Source of the DNA: G963666935 sp963666935 | GTDB taxonomy: Bacteria > Bacillota > Clostridia > Christensenellales > CAG-138 | Assembly (NCBI GenBank): GCA_963666935.1 | Contig: OY762936.1 | Span: 186,001 to 250,000 of the forward strand | Reading direction: 5' to 3' | DNA: 64,000 nt | Part shown: one piece after another, positions 16,964 through 25,551 of the stretch | How the letters are laid out: each line of letters begins with the position of its first letter | Numbering within the stretch: position 1 is the first letter of the stretch | The notes under the pieces: generated by a model | Told to the model about the DNA's origin: nothing | Database searches by the model: none | The model's input: the letters and a program-made list of their open reading frames with translations, nothing else | Made by a program: the position numbers and the translations under genes

Positions 16964-17788
16964 TCATCCCTTGAGCGCAAGCGCCCGGCGGTAGGCTTCG
17001 TTGCGGGGAACACTTAAAAGTTCCCCCGCCTCTTTCGCCGCGTCCTTGGCGGTTTTGCCTTCTTCCAGCAGCCGCAAAAGCATATCGTCCAGATCGTCCG
17101 CTCCGTTTTCCGGTTCTTTCGCGCCCGCCACCAGCAGCACGCACTCGCCCTTTGGCGGCGTTTGTGCATAGGCTTCCGCCAGACCTTTCAGAGTCGAGCG
17201 CACCGCCTGTTCATAGACCTTCGTCAGTTCCCGCACCAGCGCCGCCTGCCGGTCACCCCAGGCTTCCAACAGCTCCTTTGCGGTATTTGCCACCCGAAGC
17301 GGGCTTTCGTATAAGATCAGCGTGCCCCGATGTCGGAACAGCCGCCGGATCATCTCTTTGCGTTCTTTTCCCTTCCGGGGCAAAAAGCCTACAAAACAGG
17401 CCTCCGCCGTGGGCAGGCCGCTGAATACCAGCGCCGTCAGGGATGCGGAGGGGCCGGGCAGTACCTCGAAGGGCGTATTCGTTTTGATGCAGTGTGCCAC
17501 CAGCCGCTCTCCGGGGTCCGAAATGCCGGGCATGCCCGCATCGCTGACAAAGGCCACCGGTTCCCCGGCCTTGACCTTTGCCTCGATCTCTTCGCACCGC
17601 TGCCGTTCGTTGTGCTCATGGCAGGAGAAAAGCGGCTTTTTCAGTTCCAGCCGGTTCATCAGCCGTGCAGTGCGCCGAGTATCCTCGCAGTAGACGCAGC
17701 TTGCCTCCCCCAGTACCCGGGCAACGCGAAAAGTAATATCCTCCAAATTTCCGATGGGCGTGGGGCAAAGATACAGCTTGGGTTCCAT
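16964..17788 (-). CDS. rsmI: 16S rRNA (cytidine-1402 2'-O)-methyltransferase
   Basis: 274 residues of the tetrapyrrole-methylase-like fold. Diagnostic motifs are LYLCPTPIGNLEDIT at the N-terminus, CEDTRRTARLM, SDAGMPGISDPG and VLPGPSA. RsmI uses S-adenosylmethionine to methylate the ribose of C1402 in the ribosomal P site. A basic C-terminal tail with EGKTAKDAAKEAG may help RNA binding. The gene follows the tRNA methyltransferase gene with an eight-base gap and reads towards thyA-folA. Confidence 0.95.
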   Translation of the reverse strand: MEPKLYLCPTPIGNLEDITFRVARVLGEASCVYCEDTRRTARLMNRLELKKPLFSCHEHNERQRCEEIEAKVKAGEPVAFVSDAGMPGISDPGERLVAHCIKTNTPFEVLPGPSASLTALVFSGLPTAEACFVGFLPRKGKERKEMIRRLFRHRGTLILYESPLRVANTAKELLEAWGDRQAALVRELTKVYEQAVRSTLKGLAEAYAQTPPKGECVLLVAGAKEPENGADDLDDMLLRLLEEGKTAKDAAKEAGELLSVPRNEAYRRALALKG

Positions 17789-17796
17789 GCTTCCTC

Positions 17797-18447
17797 CTAG
17801 TCAAAAATGGGCGGCTCAAAAAGGAGCCCTTCCTTCCCGCCCTTTTTTCCTTCCACCAGCACAAGATAGGGTCGATTGCCGCCATAGGCAAGCTGTACCC
17901 GCTTGGGCTGGATTCCGCTTTGAATCAGCGCCGCGCACAGGGCGGCAAACCCTTCCGCCGGATAACACAGGTAAAACCTGCCGCCGTTTTTCAGCAGCCG
18001 CGAAGCGCTTTGCGCCGCCTCCGCAAGCGTGAGGGTTTGTTGATGGGTGCATTGGCGTTTGTGCGGATCTGGGCTGGCCGTACCGCCCGTGTAATAGGGC
18101 GGGTTGCACACCGCCAGATCGAACAGCGCATATCCCAGCGATTTATGAAGCTCCCGGACGTCCCCGGCGAGCACCTCTATATTGTCCTGCCCGTTGAGCC
18201 GCGCGGATTCTGCGGCCAGCGCAGCCGCCTCTTGCTGAATTTCCACAGCAGTAATCCGGGCCCCCGTTTTTCCGTTGACCAGGATGGCAAGAATCCCAGT
18301 GCCTGTGCCCATATCCAGCGCGCGCTCCCCGGATTTTGCCCGAACAAAGTTGGCTAAAAGCACGGCGTCCCGGCCATAGGAAAAGCCGTCTTTATCGACG
18401 ATGATCTTTAGATTTTTACACTGAAGGTCTTCCACAGCCCGACTCAT
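17797..18447 (-). CDS. tRNA1(Val) (adenine-37-N6)-methyltransferase family protein
   Basis: 216 residues, class I S-adenosylmethionine methyltransferase. LDMGTGTGILAILV is the cofactor-binding motif I, and CNPPYYTGG is the NPPY motif of N6-adenine methyltransferases. The arrangement matches the TrmN6/YfiC family, which modifies A37 of a valine tRNA. The neighbouring rsmI makes this a small RNA-modification operon, often seen together in Firmicutes. The ATG is about 55 bases from the divergent metG promoter. Confidence 0.9.
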   Translation of the reverse strand: MSRAVEDLQCKNLKIIVDKDGFSYGRDAVLLANFVRAKSGERALDMGTGTGILAILVNGKTGARITAVEIQQEAAALAAESARLNGQDNIEVLAGDVRELHKSLGYALFDLAVCNPPYYTGGTASPDPHKRQCTHQQTLTLAEAAQSASRLLKNGGRFYLCYPAEGFAALCAALIQSGIQPKRVQLAYGGNRPYLVLVEGKKGGKEGLLFEPPIFD

Positions 18448-18502
18448 GCCCCTATTATACCCTTTTTATGGCGCATATGGGAATATTTTATCTTTGGGAC
18501 AG

Positions 18503-18532
18503 TTGACAAATTATAGGCAATACGGGTAAACT
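18503..18532 (+). promoter_or_regulatory. Promoter of the metG T-box transcript
   Basis: TTGACA (18503-18508) and TAAACT (18527-18532) with an 18-base spacer, directly upstream of the T-box leader. Confidence 0.65.
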
Positions 18533-18544
18533 ATATTAAATTTC

Positions 18545-18795
18545 AATTGCGCAATGACGGAAAGAGTAGGCGGCCGTCAAGCTTTCAGCGAACCGGGAAT
18601 AGTGCAAGCCCGGCAGCAGCGACTCCGCCGAACATGGCTCCCGAGCGCCTTGTGGCAAACCGCCGTTCCATTCGCGGCACTGAGCTGAAGCGGGCCCCTC
18701 CCGATACAGGGGGAACTTATGAGTCCCTTTTGGGAGAAGTAGGGTGGTACCACGGCATCTGTCGTCCCTTCGCGCAACGCGAAGGGCATTTTTAT
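18545..18795 (+). ncRNA. T-box riboswitch, methionine-specific, controlling metG
   Basis: The leader holds the AGTA box of stem I (18565-18568), a specifier loop GAACATGG with codon ATG (18634-18636), the antiterminator core AGGGTGGTACCACGG (18741-18755) and an intrinsic terminator with stem CCCTTCGCG/CGCGAAGGG and a T-run (18766-18792). Uncharged tRNA-Met should pair with both specifier and antiterminator and allow read-through into metG; charged tRNA allows termination. Confidence 0.96.
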
Positions 18796-18808
18796 TTAGG
18801 AGGATTCT

Positions 18809-20791
18809 ATGGAAAAGAAAACGTTTTACATCACCACGCCCATCTATTACCCCAGCGACAAGCTGCACATCGGCCACAGCTACACCACCGTGGCCGCGGA
18901 CGCCATCGCCCGCTACAAGCGGCTTACCGGCCACGACGTATACTTCCTCACCGGCTCCGACGAGCACGGCCAGAAGATTGAACGTAAGGCTAAGGAGAGG
19001 GGCGTTACGCCCCAAAAGTACGTGGACGACATCGTAGACACTTTTAAATCTCTATGGAAGCTGATGAACATCAGCAACGACGGCTTTGTGCGCACCACGG
19101 ACGACTACCACGTAAAGGCCGTGCAGAAAATATTTAAGAAGCTGTACGAGCAGGGCGACATCTACAAATCCTCCTACAAGGGTCACTATTGCACCCCCTG
19201 CGAGAGCTTTTGGCTGGAACGCCAGCTCAAGGACGGCTGCTGCCCCGACTGCGGCAGGCCCGTGGAGCTGGTGGAAGAGGAAAGTTACTTCTTTAAGATG
19301 AGCAAGTACGCCGACCGGCTGATCCAATACATCGAGGATCACCCGGAATTCATACAGCCCCCCTCCCGCACCAACGAGATGCTCAACAACTTCCTGCGCC
19401 CCGGGCTGGAGGACCTCTGTGTCTCCCGCACTTCCTTTAAATGGGGCATTCCCGTGGACTTCGACGAGAAGCACGTGGTTTACGTTTGGCTGGACGCCCT
19501 GTCCAATTACATCACAAAACTCGGCTTCTACTCCGATGACGACAGCCTTTATAAAAAGTACTGGCCCGCAGACGTACATCTGGTAGGCAAGGAGATCGTG
19601 CGCTTCCATACCATCATATGGCCCATCATGCTTATGGCGCTGGGTGAGCCCCTGCCCAAGCAGGTGTTCGGCCACGGCTGGCTTGTGCTGGAAGGCGGCA
19701 AGATGAGCAAGTCCAAGGGCAACGTGGTAGATCCCGTTAAGCTTTGCAACCGCTATGGCGTGGATGCTATCCGTTACTTTCTGCTTCGAGAAGTGCCCTT
19801 TGGCAGCGACGGCGTATTTAGCAACGAAGCTTTAATTTACCGTATTAACAGCGATTTGGCCAACGACCTGGGTAACCTGCTTTCCCGTACCGTCGCCATG
19901 ATCGACAAGTACTTTGGTGGCCTGATCCCCGCCCCCACCTGCCTTAACGCAGAGCAGGACGACGCGCTGATCGCCCTTGCCAACGGTCTGCCCGCGCAGG
20001 TGGAGCAGTTCATGAACGAACTGAAAATCCCCGAGGCGCTGGAAAGCATTTGGAGCCTCATCAACGCCTGCAACAAGTACATCGACATCACCACCCCCTG
20101 GACACTGGCCAAAGACGAGGCCAACCGCAATAGGCTGGGCACCGTGCTCTACAACCTGGCGGAGAGCCTCCGTTTTGTGGGCGTACTGCTTTTGCCCTAC
20201 TTGCCCGACACCGCGCCTAAACTTTTTGCGCAGCTGGGCGTGCCCGCGGAACTGACCACCATCTCTACCCTCTCCTTTGGCAAACTACCCAAGGGCATCG
20301 TAGTACATAAGGGCGAAGCACTCTTCCCCCGCATCGACATAAAGAAAGAGTTGGAAGCGCTGGCCGAAGAAACTCTGGCTGCAAAGGCGGCCACCGAAAC
20401 CTCCAACCACGTGCCCGCAGAGGCCAAAGCACCACAGAAAGTGGAGCCCCAGTATATCGAGTTTGACGACTTCCTTAAGGTTCAGATGAAGGTGGCCCTC
20501 GTGCTGGATTGCCGGTTTGTGGAAAAGAGCAAAAAGCTTTTAAACTTCACCCTGCAGGTGGGCAATGAAACCCGCACGATATTGAGCGGCATCCGCAAAT
20601 GGTACCCGGAACCGGAAGCGCTCATCGGCAAAAACGTCATCATTGCCGCCAACCTCATGCCCCGGATGATTTGTGGCATCGAGAGCAACGGCATGATCCT
20701 TTCCGCCGCCGCGGAAACGGAGGACGGCGAAACCCTTTCCATGCTCACTACCATGACGGACGACTTCAAAGACGGCTCCGAGATTTGCTGA
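18809..20791 (+). CDS. metG: Methionyl-tRNA synthetase
   Basis: 660 residues. The class I catalytic domain shows HIGHSYT and KMSKSKGN, with a zinc knuckle CTPCE...CPDCG between them. The anticodon-binding helical bundle follows, and the last 110 residues (from about FDDFLKVQMKVALVLDC) form the EMAP/Trbp111-like tRNA-binding domain that also dimerises many bacterial MetRS. It charges initiator and elongator tRNA-Met. TTAGGAGG precedes the ATG, and the T-box leader upstream makes expression respond to methionine starvation. Confidence 0.97.
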   Translation: MEKKTFYITTPIYYPSDKLHIGHSYTTVAADAIARYKRLTGHDVYFLTGSDEHGQKIERKAKERGVTPQKYVDDIVDTFKSLWKLMNISNDGFVRTTDDYHVKAVQKIFKKLYEQGDIYKSSYKGHYCTPCESFWLERQLKDGCCPDCGRPVELVEEESYFFKMSKYADRLIQYIEDHPEFIQPPSRTNEMLNNFLRPGLEDLCVSRTSFKWGIPVDFDEKHVVYVWLDALSNYITKLGFYSDDDSLYKKYWPADVHLVGKEIVRFHTIIWPIMLMALGEPLPKQVFGHGWLVLEGGKMSKSKGNVVDPVKLCNRYGVDAIRYFLLREVPFGSDGVFSNEALIYRINSDLANDLGNLLSRTVAMIDKYFGGLIPAPTCLNAEQDDALIALANGLPAQVEQFMNELKIPEALESIWSLINACNKYIDITTPWTLAKDEANRNRLGTVLYNLAESLRFVGVLLLPYLPDTAPKLFAQLGVPAELTTISTLSFGKLPKGIVVHKGEALFPRIDIKKELEALAEETLAAKAATETSNHVPAEAKAPQKVEPQYIEFDDFLKVQMKVALVLDCRFVEKSKKLLNFTLQVGNETRTILSGIRKWYPEPEALIGKNVIIAANLMPRMICGIESNGMILSAAAETEDGETLSMLTTMTDDFKDGSEIC

Positions 20792-20809
20792 GGGTTGATG
20801 CGCATTACC

Positions 20810-20868
20810 TTCGGGAGCGCTGCCTCCAAACCCCCAGTTCTTTTCTTGAAAAAAAGAGCCAAAAAACT
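20810..20868. repeat. Intergenic palindromic element, copy A
   Basis: The sequence after metG (GGGAGCGCTGCCTCC, then GTTCTTTTCTTGAAAAAAAG) resembles a stretch after the RluA-like gene at 52628-52690 in order and spacing. Both start a few bases after a stop codon with AGGGTT. They look like two diverged copies of one short intergenic repeat. Confidence 0.45.
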
Positions 20869-20902
20869 GCGAATAATATTAAAAACCTTTGAAAGCTACA
20901 CG

Positions 20903-20939
20903 CAAAAAAAACAGGCCCTGTATTTGGCCTGTTTTTTTG
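20903..20939. terminator. Bidirectional intrinsic terminator
   Basis: AAAAAAAACAGGCC and GGCCTGTTTTTTT form a strong hairpin with A- and T-tracts, between metG (+) and the GNAT gene (-). Confidence 0.92.
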
Positions 20940-20959
20940 TGCACCCCCACGGAGGCGCA

Positions 20960-21463
20960 TTATTTAATTAACGCATACAGCTTCATATCCAGCACTTCGC
21001 CGTTTTTAACCGCGTTTTTGTGCAACACGCCTTCCAGCAGGAAGCCAGACTTTTCCAGCACTCGACAGGAAGCGGCGTTGCGGGCAAAAGGCTCCGCAAA
21101 AATTCGCATGATATCCGTAGTTTCAAAAATATAGCGGCATGCCTGCCTTACAGCACAGGTTCCCAAACCATACCCCCAGTAGGGCTCGGCAATATAGTAA
21201 CCCATTTCCGCCGTTTTCCTGTGAATGTTCTCTTTGCGGAATACGCCGATGCTGCCGATTACGCGATCGTCTATGGTGATTGCGAAGGCATAGGTAGTGT
21301 TTGAGTCCGCGCCAAGCATTGCCCCGATGAATTCCCCTGCGTCCTTTTCCGTATACGGCAGCGGCAGCCCATCCCGCAAATTATCATGGATTTTCTTGTT
21401 GTTTAGGGCATTCGCCAAATCCGCCGCATCCTCAAACCGCCAGGCGCGAAGATTACACTCCAT
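20960..21463 (-). CDS. GNAT-family N-acetyltransferase (RimJ/RimL-like)
   Basis: 167 residues from ATG 21463 with GGGAGG upstream. NLRAWRFEDAADLANALNN at the start and GYYIAEPYWGYGLGT (acetyl-CoA pyrophosphate loop) followed by RIFAEPFARNAASCRVLEKSG are characteristic of ribosomal-protein-type GNAT acetyltransferases. The acceptor is unknown. The start overlaps the end of the DUF3795 gene by 11 bases, so the two are translationally coupled. Confidence 0.9.
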   Translation of the reverse strand: MECNLRAWRFEDAADLANALNNKKIHDNLRDGLPLPYTEKDAGEFIGAMLGADSNTTYAFAITIDDRVIGSIGVFRKENIHRKTAEMGYYIAEPYWGYGLGTCAVRQACRYIFETTDIMRIFAEPFARNAASCRVLEKSGFLLEGVLHKNAVKNGEVLDMKLYALIK

Positions 21464-21866
21464 GTTTGCCTCCCGCATACGATTTTTCGCCGGCTTTAAT
21501 AAATGCAATCAGTTTTTCCACGTCGTCAAATTCGTCATAGTGGCCAACAATGCCTTCCCGGTGATAAACAATGCCGTTGACCTCATTTCGCTCCAAGTTA
21601 TTAAGAAGTTCTTCAATGCCGTAGCGTTTGACAAACAGTTGAAACGCAAACGGTTTTATTTTTTGGAGGAGCCCCTTGCGGCATTCCTCCTCACATAAAT
21701 AGCAGCCGTCAATCCCTTTTTGAAGAGAGCATTTCCTGTTTTCACACCATTGTTTATCGGGACAGTCTTCCGAATTGCAGCCGGAGCAACTTCCATTTTC
21801 AGAGCACAGGCAACACGCCAAACCGCAACGGGCAATTCCCAATTCTCGTTTCATATCCTTACCCAA
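21453..21866 (-). CDS. DUF3795-type cysteine-rich protein
   Basis: 137 residues from TTG 21866 (GAGAGGG upstream); ATG 21854 is an alternative start. The N-terminal half has repeated Cys pairs (CGLACCLC, CSGCNSEDC, WCENRKC, CYLCEEEC), followed by a helical tail that includes LLNNLERNEVNGI. This pattern fits the DUF3795 family, presumed to bind zinc or an iron-sulfur cluster; its role is unknown. It is co-transcribed with the GNAT gene. Confidence 0.8.
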   Translation of the reverse strand: MGKDMKRELGIARCGLACCLCSENGSCSGCNSEDCPDKQWCENRKCSLQKGIDGCYLCEEECRKGLLQKIKPFAFQLFVKRYGIEELLNNLERNEVNGIVYHREGIVGHYDEFDDVEKLIAFIKAGEKSYAGGKHGV

Positions 21867-21911
21867 CCAATCCCTCTCAATATTTACATAACGCCGTTCG
21901 CATGTACCGCC

Positions 21912-22574
21912 TTACCCCATCTCCATGCCCTTATGCACCCTGAAACGGTTCTTTTTATAATCGATAATCCCTTCCTGCTTCAGCTTCGACAGCTCCCGAG
22001 AGAGGGCGCTGCGGTCCGTGCCCAGATAGGTAGCCATGCTGTTGCGGTCGAATGGAATTTGAAAGGCATTCCCGAACCGCTGCGCATACTGGGAAAAAAA
22101 GGTGATGAGCTTGGCGCGGATGCTGGTTTTTGACAGGATCTGAATCCGATCGTTCATGGCCAGCGACCGCTGGGCCAGCATGGTCGCGAACCGATTGAAC
22201 AGCGTGAGTTCCAAGGGCGAAAGCACCGCGGCGCTTTTGAGCTGATCCGTCCGCAGCCACAGGATCTCCGCATCCGTAACGGCGCAGATGTATACCGGCG
22301 CATCCTTTCCCAGATAGCACAGAGATTCTCCGAAGGTTTCCCCTGGTTCCACGGTGGCCATAATCATGTGGTGTCCGTCGATGTCGTCCATATACACATG
22401 CACCGCGCCGCTTAGCACCAAGCCGAAGCTCTCCAGCGGAACGCCGATCCGATTGAGAAAGGCCCCCTTTTGATAGGACTTTCGAATTCCGTTGAAAAAA
22501 GCCAAGGCGCCTACGAACTCCGCCATGGTTAAGCCGGAAAATAGCGTGCACTTTTTGAGGATTTCATTTTCCAT
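21912..22574 (-). CDS. Crp/Fnr-family transcriptional regulator
   Basis: 220 residues from ATG 22574, with GGAGGGAG eight bases upstream. The N-terminal cyclic-nucleotide-binding-like barrel (YQKGAFLNRIG, VHVYMDDIDG, PGETFGESLC) leads to a dimer helix and a C-terminal winged helix with MATYLGTDRSALSRELSKLK. The FGES stretch lacks the Arg-Ser pair that binds cAMP in CRP, and no N-terminal Cys cluster for an iron-sulfur centre is present, so the effector is unknown. A long inverted repeat lies 36 bases upstream of the start. Confidence 0.9.
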   Translation of the reverse strand: MENEILKKCTLFSGLTMAEFVGALAFFNGIRKSYQKGAFLNRIGVPLESFGLVLSGAVHVYMDDIDGHHMIMATVEPGETFGESLCYLGKDAPVYICAVTDAEILWLRTDQLKSAAVLSPLELTLFNRFATMLAQRSLAMNDRIQILSKTSIRAKLITFFSQYAQRFGNAFQIPFDRNSMATYLGTDRSALSRELSKLKQEGIIDYKKNRFRVHKGMEMG

Positions 22575-22609
22575 CTCCCGTGCTCCCTCCATCTTTGCCT
22601 TCAGTGTAT

Positions 22610-22641
22610 AACAGCCGCGTTGCAAATGCAACGCGGCTGTT
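22610..22641. repeat. 15-bp perfect inverted repeat upstream of the Crp-type gene
   Basis: AACAGCCGCGTTGCA, two As, then the exact complement. It lies between the tlpA-like gene end and the regulator start. A T-run (22646-22651) follows on the plus strand only, so it is not a textbook terminator for the minus-strand genes. A transcript hairpin or a regulator-binding site are both possible. Confidence 0.7.
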
Positions 22642-22658
22642 AAAATTTTTTATGTTTT

Positions 22659-23339
22659 TTACTTTCCTAAAAGCATATCCACCATGGATTGGACTTGCGC
22701 CTCCGACAAGGTGCCCAGGTGCATATCCACAATGGCGCCACTCTCATCGATAATTACCGTGGTGGGAATGGAACGAATGCCGTAAGCATCGGCCGCCATG
22801 AGCTCCAGATCAAAGTACACCGGGAAGGCATAGCCTTGCTTCTCGATGAATGCTTTGACACCCTCCTCTGTATCCCGGGAGCCGTCGGTGAGGTTCACCA
22901 TCATAAACGTGACGGAATCGCCGTACTTTTGGCTGGCTGCGTTAAAGTAGGGCAGTTCCTCCCGGCAGGGGCCGCACCAAGTTGCCCAGAAGTTCACGAT
23001 GATGGGCTTGCCGAAATTGTCCGAAAGGGACACTTCCTCCCCGGAAGCGTTCGTTACGGTAAAATCCGGCGCCAGCTCCGCCGCAGGGGTAGGCGAAGCG
23101 GACACGGTAGCAGTGGGTTGCGCAGATGCGGCGGGAGCCGCAGTTTTCCCGGCTTCTTCCGGCACATAGTCCTTGGCCAGCTTGGGGTAAATCAAGATTC
23201 CGGCAACAATCAAAATACCCATTAGCGCCAGCAAGACGATAGTGTTCCGCCCATTCTGCTTCCGATCCCGGGGCTGTTGCATGCCGTCATGGGCCTCAGC
23301 CCGCTCTTCCGTCTGTTTTGATTCGAATTTTTCTTTCAT
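22659..23339 (-). CDS. Membrane-anchored TlpA/ResA-like thioredoxin
   Basis: 226 residues. A hydrophilic cytoplasmic start is followed by one membrane anchor (TIVLLALMGILIVAGILIY), an Ala/Pro/Thr-rich linker and a thioredoxin fold with WCGPC (VNFWATWCGPCREELPYF) and cis-Pro in SIPTTVIID. It should act outside the membrane as a thiol-disulfide reductant. The neighbouring ccdA, 11 bases upstream, would supply electrons from cytoplasmic thioredoxin. Client proteins are not indicated. Confidence 0.93.
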   Translation of the reverse strand: MKEKFESKQTEERAEAHDGMQQPRDRKQNGRNTIVLLALMGILIVAGILIYPKLAKDYVPEEAGKTAAPAASAQPTATVSASPTPAAELAPDFTVTNASGEEVSLSDNFGKPIIVNFWATWCGPCREELPYFNAASQKYGDSVTFMMVNLTDGSRDTEEGVKAFIEKQGYAFPVYFDLELMAADAYGIRSIPTTVIIDESGAIVDMHLGTLSEAQVQSMVDMLLGK

Positions 23340-23350
23340 AAACCAACCTC

Positions 23351-24013
23351 CTATGACAAAATTGAAAGCAGCACGTCCATCATTCCAAACAGGATCAAAA
23401 CACCCGTAAGGATAAGAAAAATACCCGCCACGGTGTTGATGACCTTATAGTGCCGCTTGATGAAATCGAACGTGGTCTTGAGCTTTGAAATCAGCGCCGC
23501 GCTTAAAAGCAGCGGCACGCCTAAGCCCAAAGAGTAGACCAGTAGCAGCAACGCGCCCTCCACCGCAGAGCCTCGATTGGAAGCCAGCGCCAGCGCGCTA
23601 CCCAAGAATGCCCCCACGCAGGGCGTAAGGCTCACGGAAAAAACCATGCCGAAGAGCAGCGAGGACAAGGCACTGCCGGGTGCGCGGTTAAAACTTTGAA
23701 CGCCTTTGAGGAACTTCAGGTGAATGACATCCATAAAGCTTAAGCCAAAGAGAATCACCAGCAAGCCGCAGACAATATTGAGCGCCTGCTGATACCTTGT
23801 CAAAAAGCGGCCCACCGTGCCCGCGAACAGGCCCAGAAGCATGAACACCACCGTAAATCCCGCCACGAACAGCAGCGCGTGCAGCATCGTCCGCCGCTCC
23901 TTCCCTTCCTGTGCGTCTCCGGCGAAATACACCAGATACAGCGGAAGCATAGGCAGAAAGCAAGGGGAAATGAAGGAGATCAATCCTTCCAGAAACGTAA
24001 TTGCATATTGCAT
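23351..24013 (-). CDS. ccdA: CcdA-type transmembrane thiol-electron carrier
   Basis: 220 residues with six predicted helices. The two reactive cysteines are in ISPCFLPMLPLY (first helix) and LTPCVGAFLG (fourth helix), the classic CcdA pair that carries electrons across the membrane. The ATG has AAAGGAGG upstream. It pairs with the TlpA-like thioredoxin downstream in a two-gene operon for extracytoplasmic disulfide reduction. Confidence 0.95.
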   Translation of the reverse strand: MQYAITFLEGLISFISPCFLPMLPLYLVYFAGDAQEGKERRTMLHALLFVAGFTVVFMLLGLFAGTVGRFLTRYQQALNIVCGLLVILFGLSFMDVIHLKFLKGVQSFNRAPGSALSSLLFGMVFSVSLTPCVGAFLGSALALASNRGSAVEGALLLLVYSLGLGVPLLLSAALISKLKTTFDFIKRHYKVINTVAGIFLILTGVLILFGMMDVLLSILS

Positions 24014-24366
24014 TGGGTTCCTCCTTTTGTAGGCATATATCGATAACCGGAGAAAATATCAATTTTTGTCATTACCCCAGATCTTTTTCTCAATATTGTG
24101 CCGACAACGCCAGTATGTTTTTAATTATAGCCCTGTGAAACTGCCCTGGCAATAACAAACCCAGGCGAAGTTGCGGCAACAACTTGAAAATATTGTGGAA
24201 TCATTGTTATAATCAGAACAGTTTCATTTGAAATGTAACTTCCAGCGCCCTTCGAGGAATTTCGGGAGGTTTTGTTGGGCGTGACCAAGGCTGAGGCATA
24301 GAATTCACTTGCACGGCGGCAATCGTGTGTTAAGATAATAATACTAACCTTTCAGGAGGATTCAAC
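24014..24366. other. Intergenic region between divergent ccdA and aminotransferase genes
   Basis: It contains the plus-strand promoter at 24184-24213 and then a leader of about 150 bases before the aminotransferase ATG. I recognise no known riboswitch in the leader. Confidence 0.5.
24184..24213 (+). promoter_or_regulatory. Promoter of the aminotransferase gene
   Basis: TTGAAA (24184-24189), an 18-base spacer and a perfect TATAAT (24208-24213). Confidence 0.65.
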
Positions 24367-25551
24367 ATGTTTTCGGACAGGAATATGCGGCTGGGCAAGA
24401 ACCGCTCAGTGATTCGGGAGATTTTTGAATACGGCAAGAAGCGAGGCGCACAAATTGGAGCGGAAAATCTCCTTGACTTTAGTCTAGGAAACCCCAGCGT
24501 TCCGGCGCCCGCCTGCGTAAACGAGGCCATCCGTACCCTGATGGAAACCAAAAATTCCATCGACCTTCACGGCTATACCTCCGCGCAGGGGGACGCGAGC
24601 GTACGCAAGGCCATTGCTGCATACCTTGCGAAGACACATAGCGCCCAAGTTGGCGCGGACGACCTTTACATGACCGCAGGCGCGGCAGCATCACTGACCA
24701 TCTGCCTTCATGCCATCACCGTCCCCGGAGACGAGGTGATCATCTTCACCCCTTTCTTCCCTGAATACGTGGTGTTTGTTGAGGGCGCAGGCGGGAAAGC
24801 CGTTGTGGTACCGTCCGATCCAAAGGACTTCCAGATTGACTTTGATGCGCTTGAAAAGAGCCTTACCAAAAACACGAAGGCCGTGGTTGTCAACTCTCCC
24901 AACAACCCTTCCGGCGTAGTACTCACTCGGCCCACCATAGAGCGGCTGTGCTCTTTGCTCAAAGAAAAATCAAAGGAATATGGGCATCCCATATTCCTCA
25001 TATCCGACGAGCCCTACCGGGAGCTGGTTTACGGCGACATTGAAGTTCCCTTTTTGCCCAATCATTATGACGATACCTTCGTTTGCTATTCCTTTAGCAA
25101 ATCCCTTTCCCTGCCGGGAGAGCGCATCGGTTACATTCTGGTATCCCCCCGGATGCAGGGTGCGGCTGATGCCTATGCCGCAGTTTGCGGCGCGGGCCGG
25201 ACACTGGGCTATGTATGCGCCCCTTCCATGTTCCAGCAGGTGGTGGCCATGTGTCTGGGCCATACCGGAGACCTCTCCATTTACCAAAAGAACCGCGACC
25301 TGATCTATGGAGCTCTGACGGAATACGGCTACCGCTGCATCCATCCCGACGGCGCCTTTTACCTGTTTCTGGAGGCGCTGGAATCGGACGCCGCGGCCTT
25401 CTGCGAACGGGCAAAGAAATATGAGCTGCTGCTTGTGCCCGCAGACAGCTTCGGATGCCCAGGATTCGTGCGAATTTCCTACTGCGTTTCCACGGAAATG
25501 ATCAAGCGCTCTCTACCGGCCTTTAAAAAGCTGGCGGAAGAATACCGCTAA
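24367..25551 (+). CDS. PLP-dependent class I/II aminotransferase
   Basis: 394 residues. FSLGNPSVPAP at the start, NSPNNPSG, SDEPYRELVY and the PLP-lysine segment SFSKSLSLPGERIGY identify a fold-type I aminotransferase of the aspartate/aromatic/alanine group. It moves an amino group between an amino acid and a 2-oxo acid; the substrate is not settled. TCAGGAGG precedes the ATG. Its 3' end overlaps the convergent Xaa-Pro aminopeptidase gene by four bases. Confidence 0.92.
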   Translation: MFSDRNMRLGKNRSVIREIFEYGKKRGAQIGAENLLDFSLGNPSVPAPACVNEAIRTLMETKNSIDLHGYTSAQGDASVRKAIAAYLAKTHSAQVGADDLYMTAGAAASLTICLHAITVPGDEVIIFTPFFPEYVVFVEGAGGKAVVVPSDPKDFQIDFDALEKSLTKNTKAVVVNSPNNPSGVVLTRPTIERLCSLLKEKSKEYGHPIFLISDEPYRELVYGDIEVPFLPNHYDDTFVCYSFSKSLSLPGERIGYILVSPRMQGAADAYAAVCGAGRTLGYVCAPSMFQQVVAMCLGHTGDLSIYQKNRDLIYGALTEYGYRCIHPDGAFYLFLEALESDAAAFCERAKKYELLLVPADSFGCPGFVRISYCVSTEMIKRSLPAFKKLAEEYR

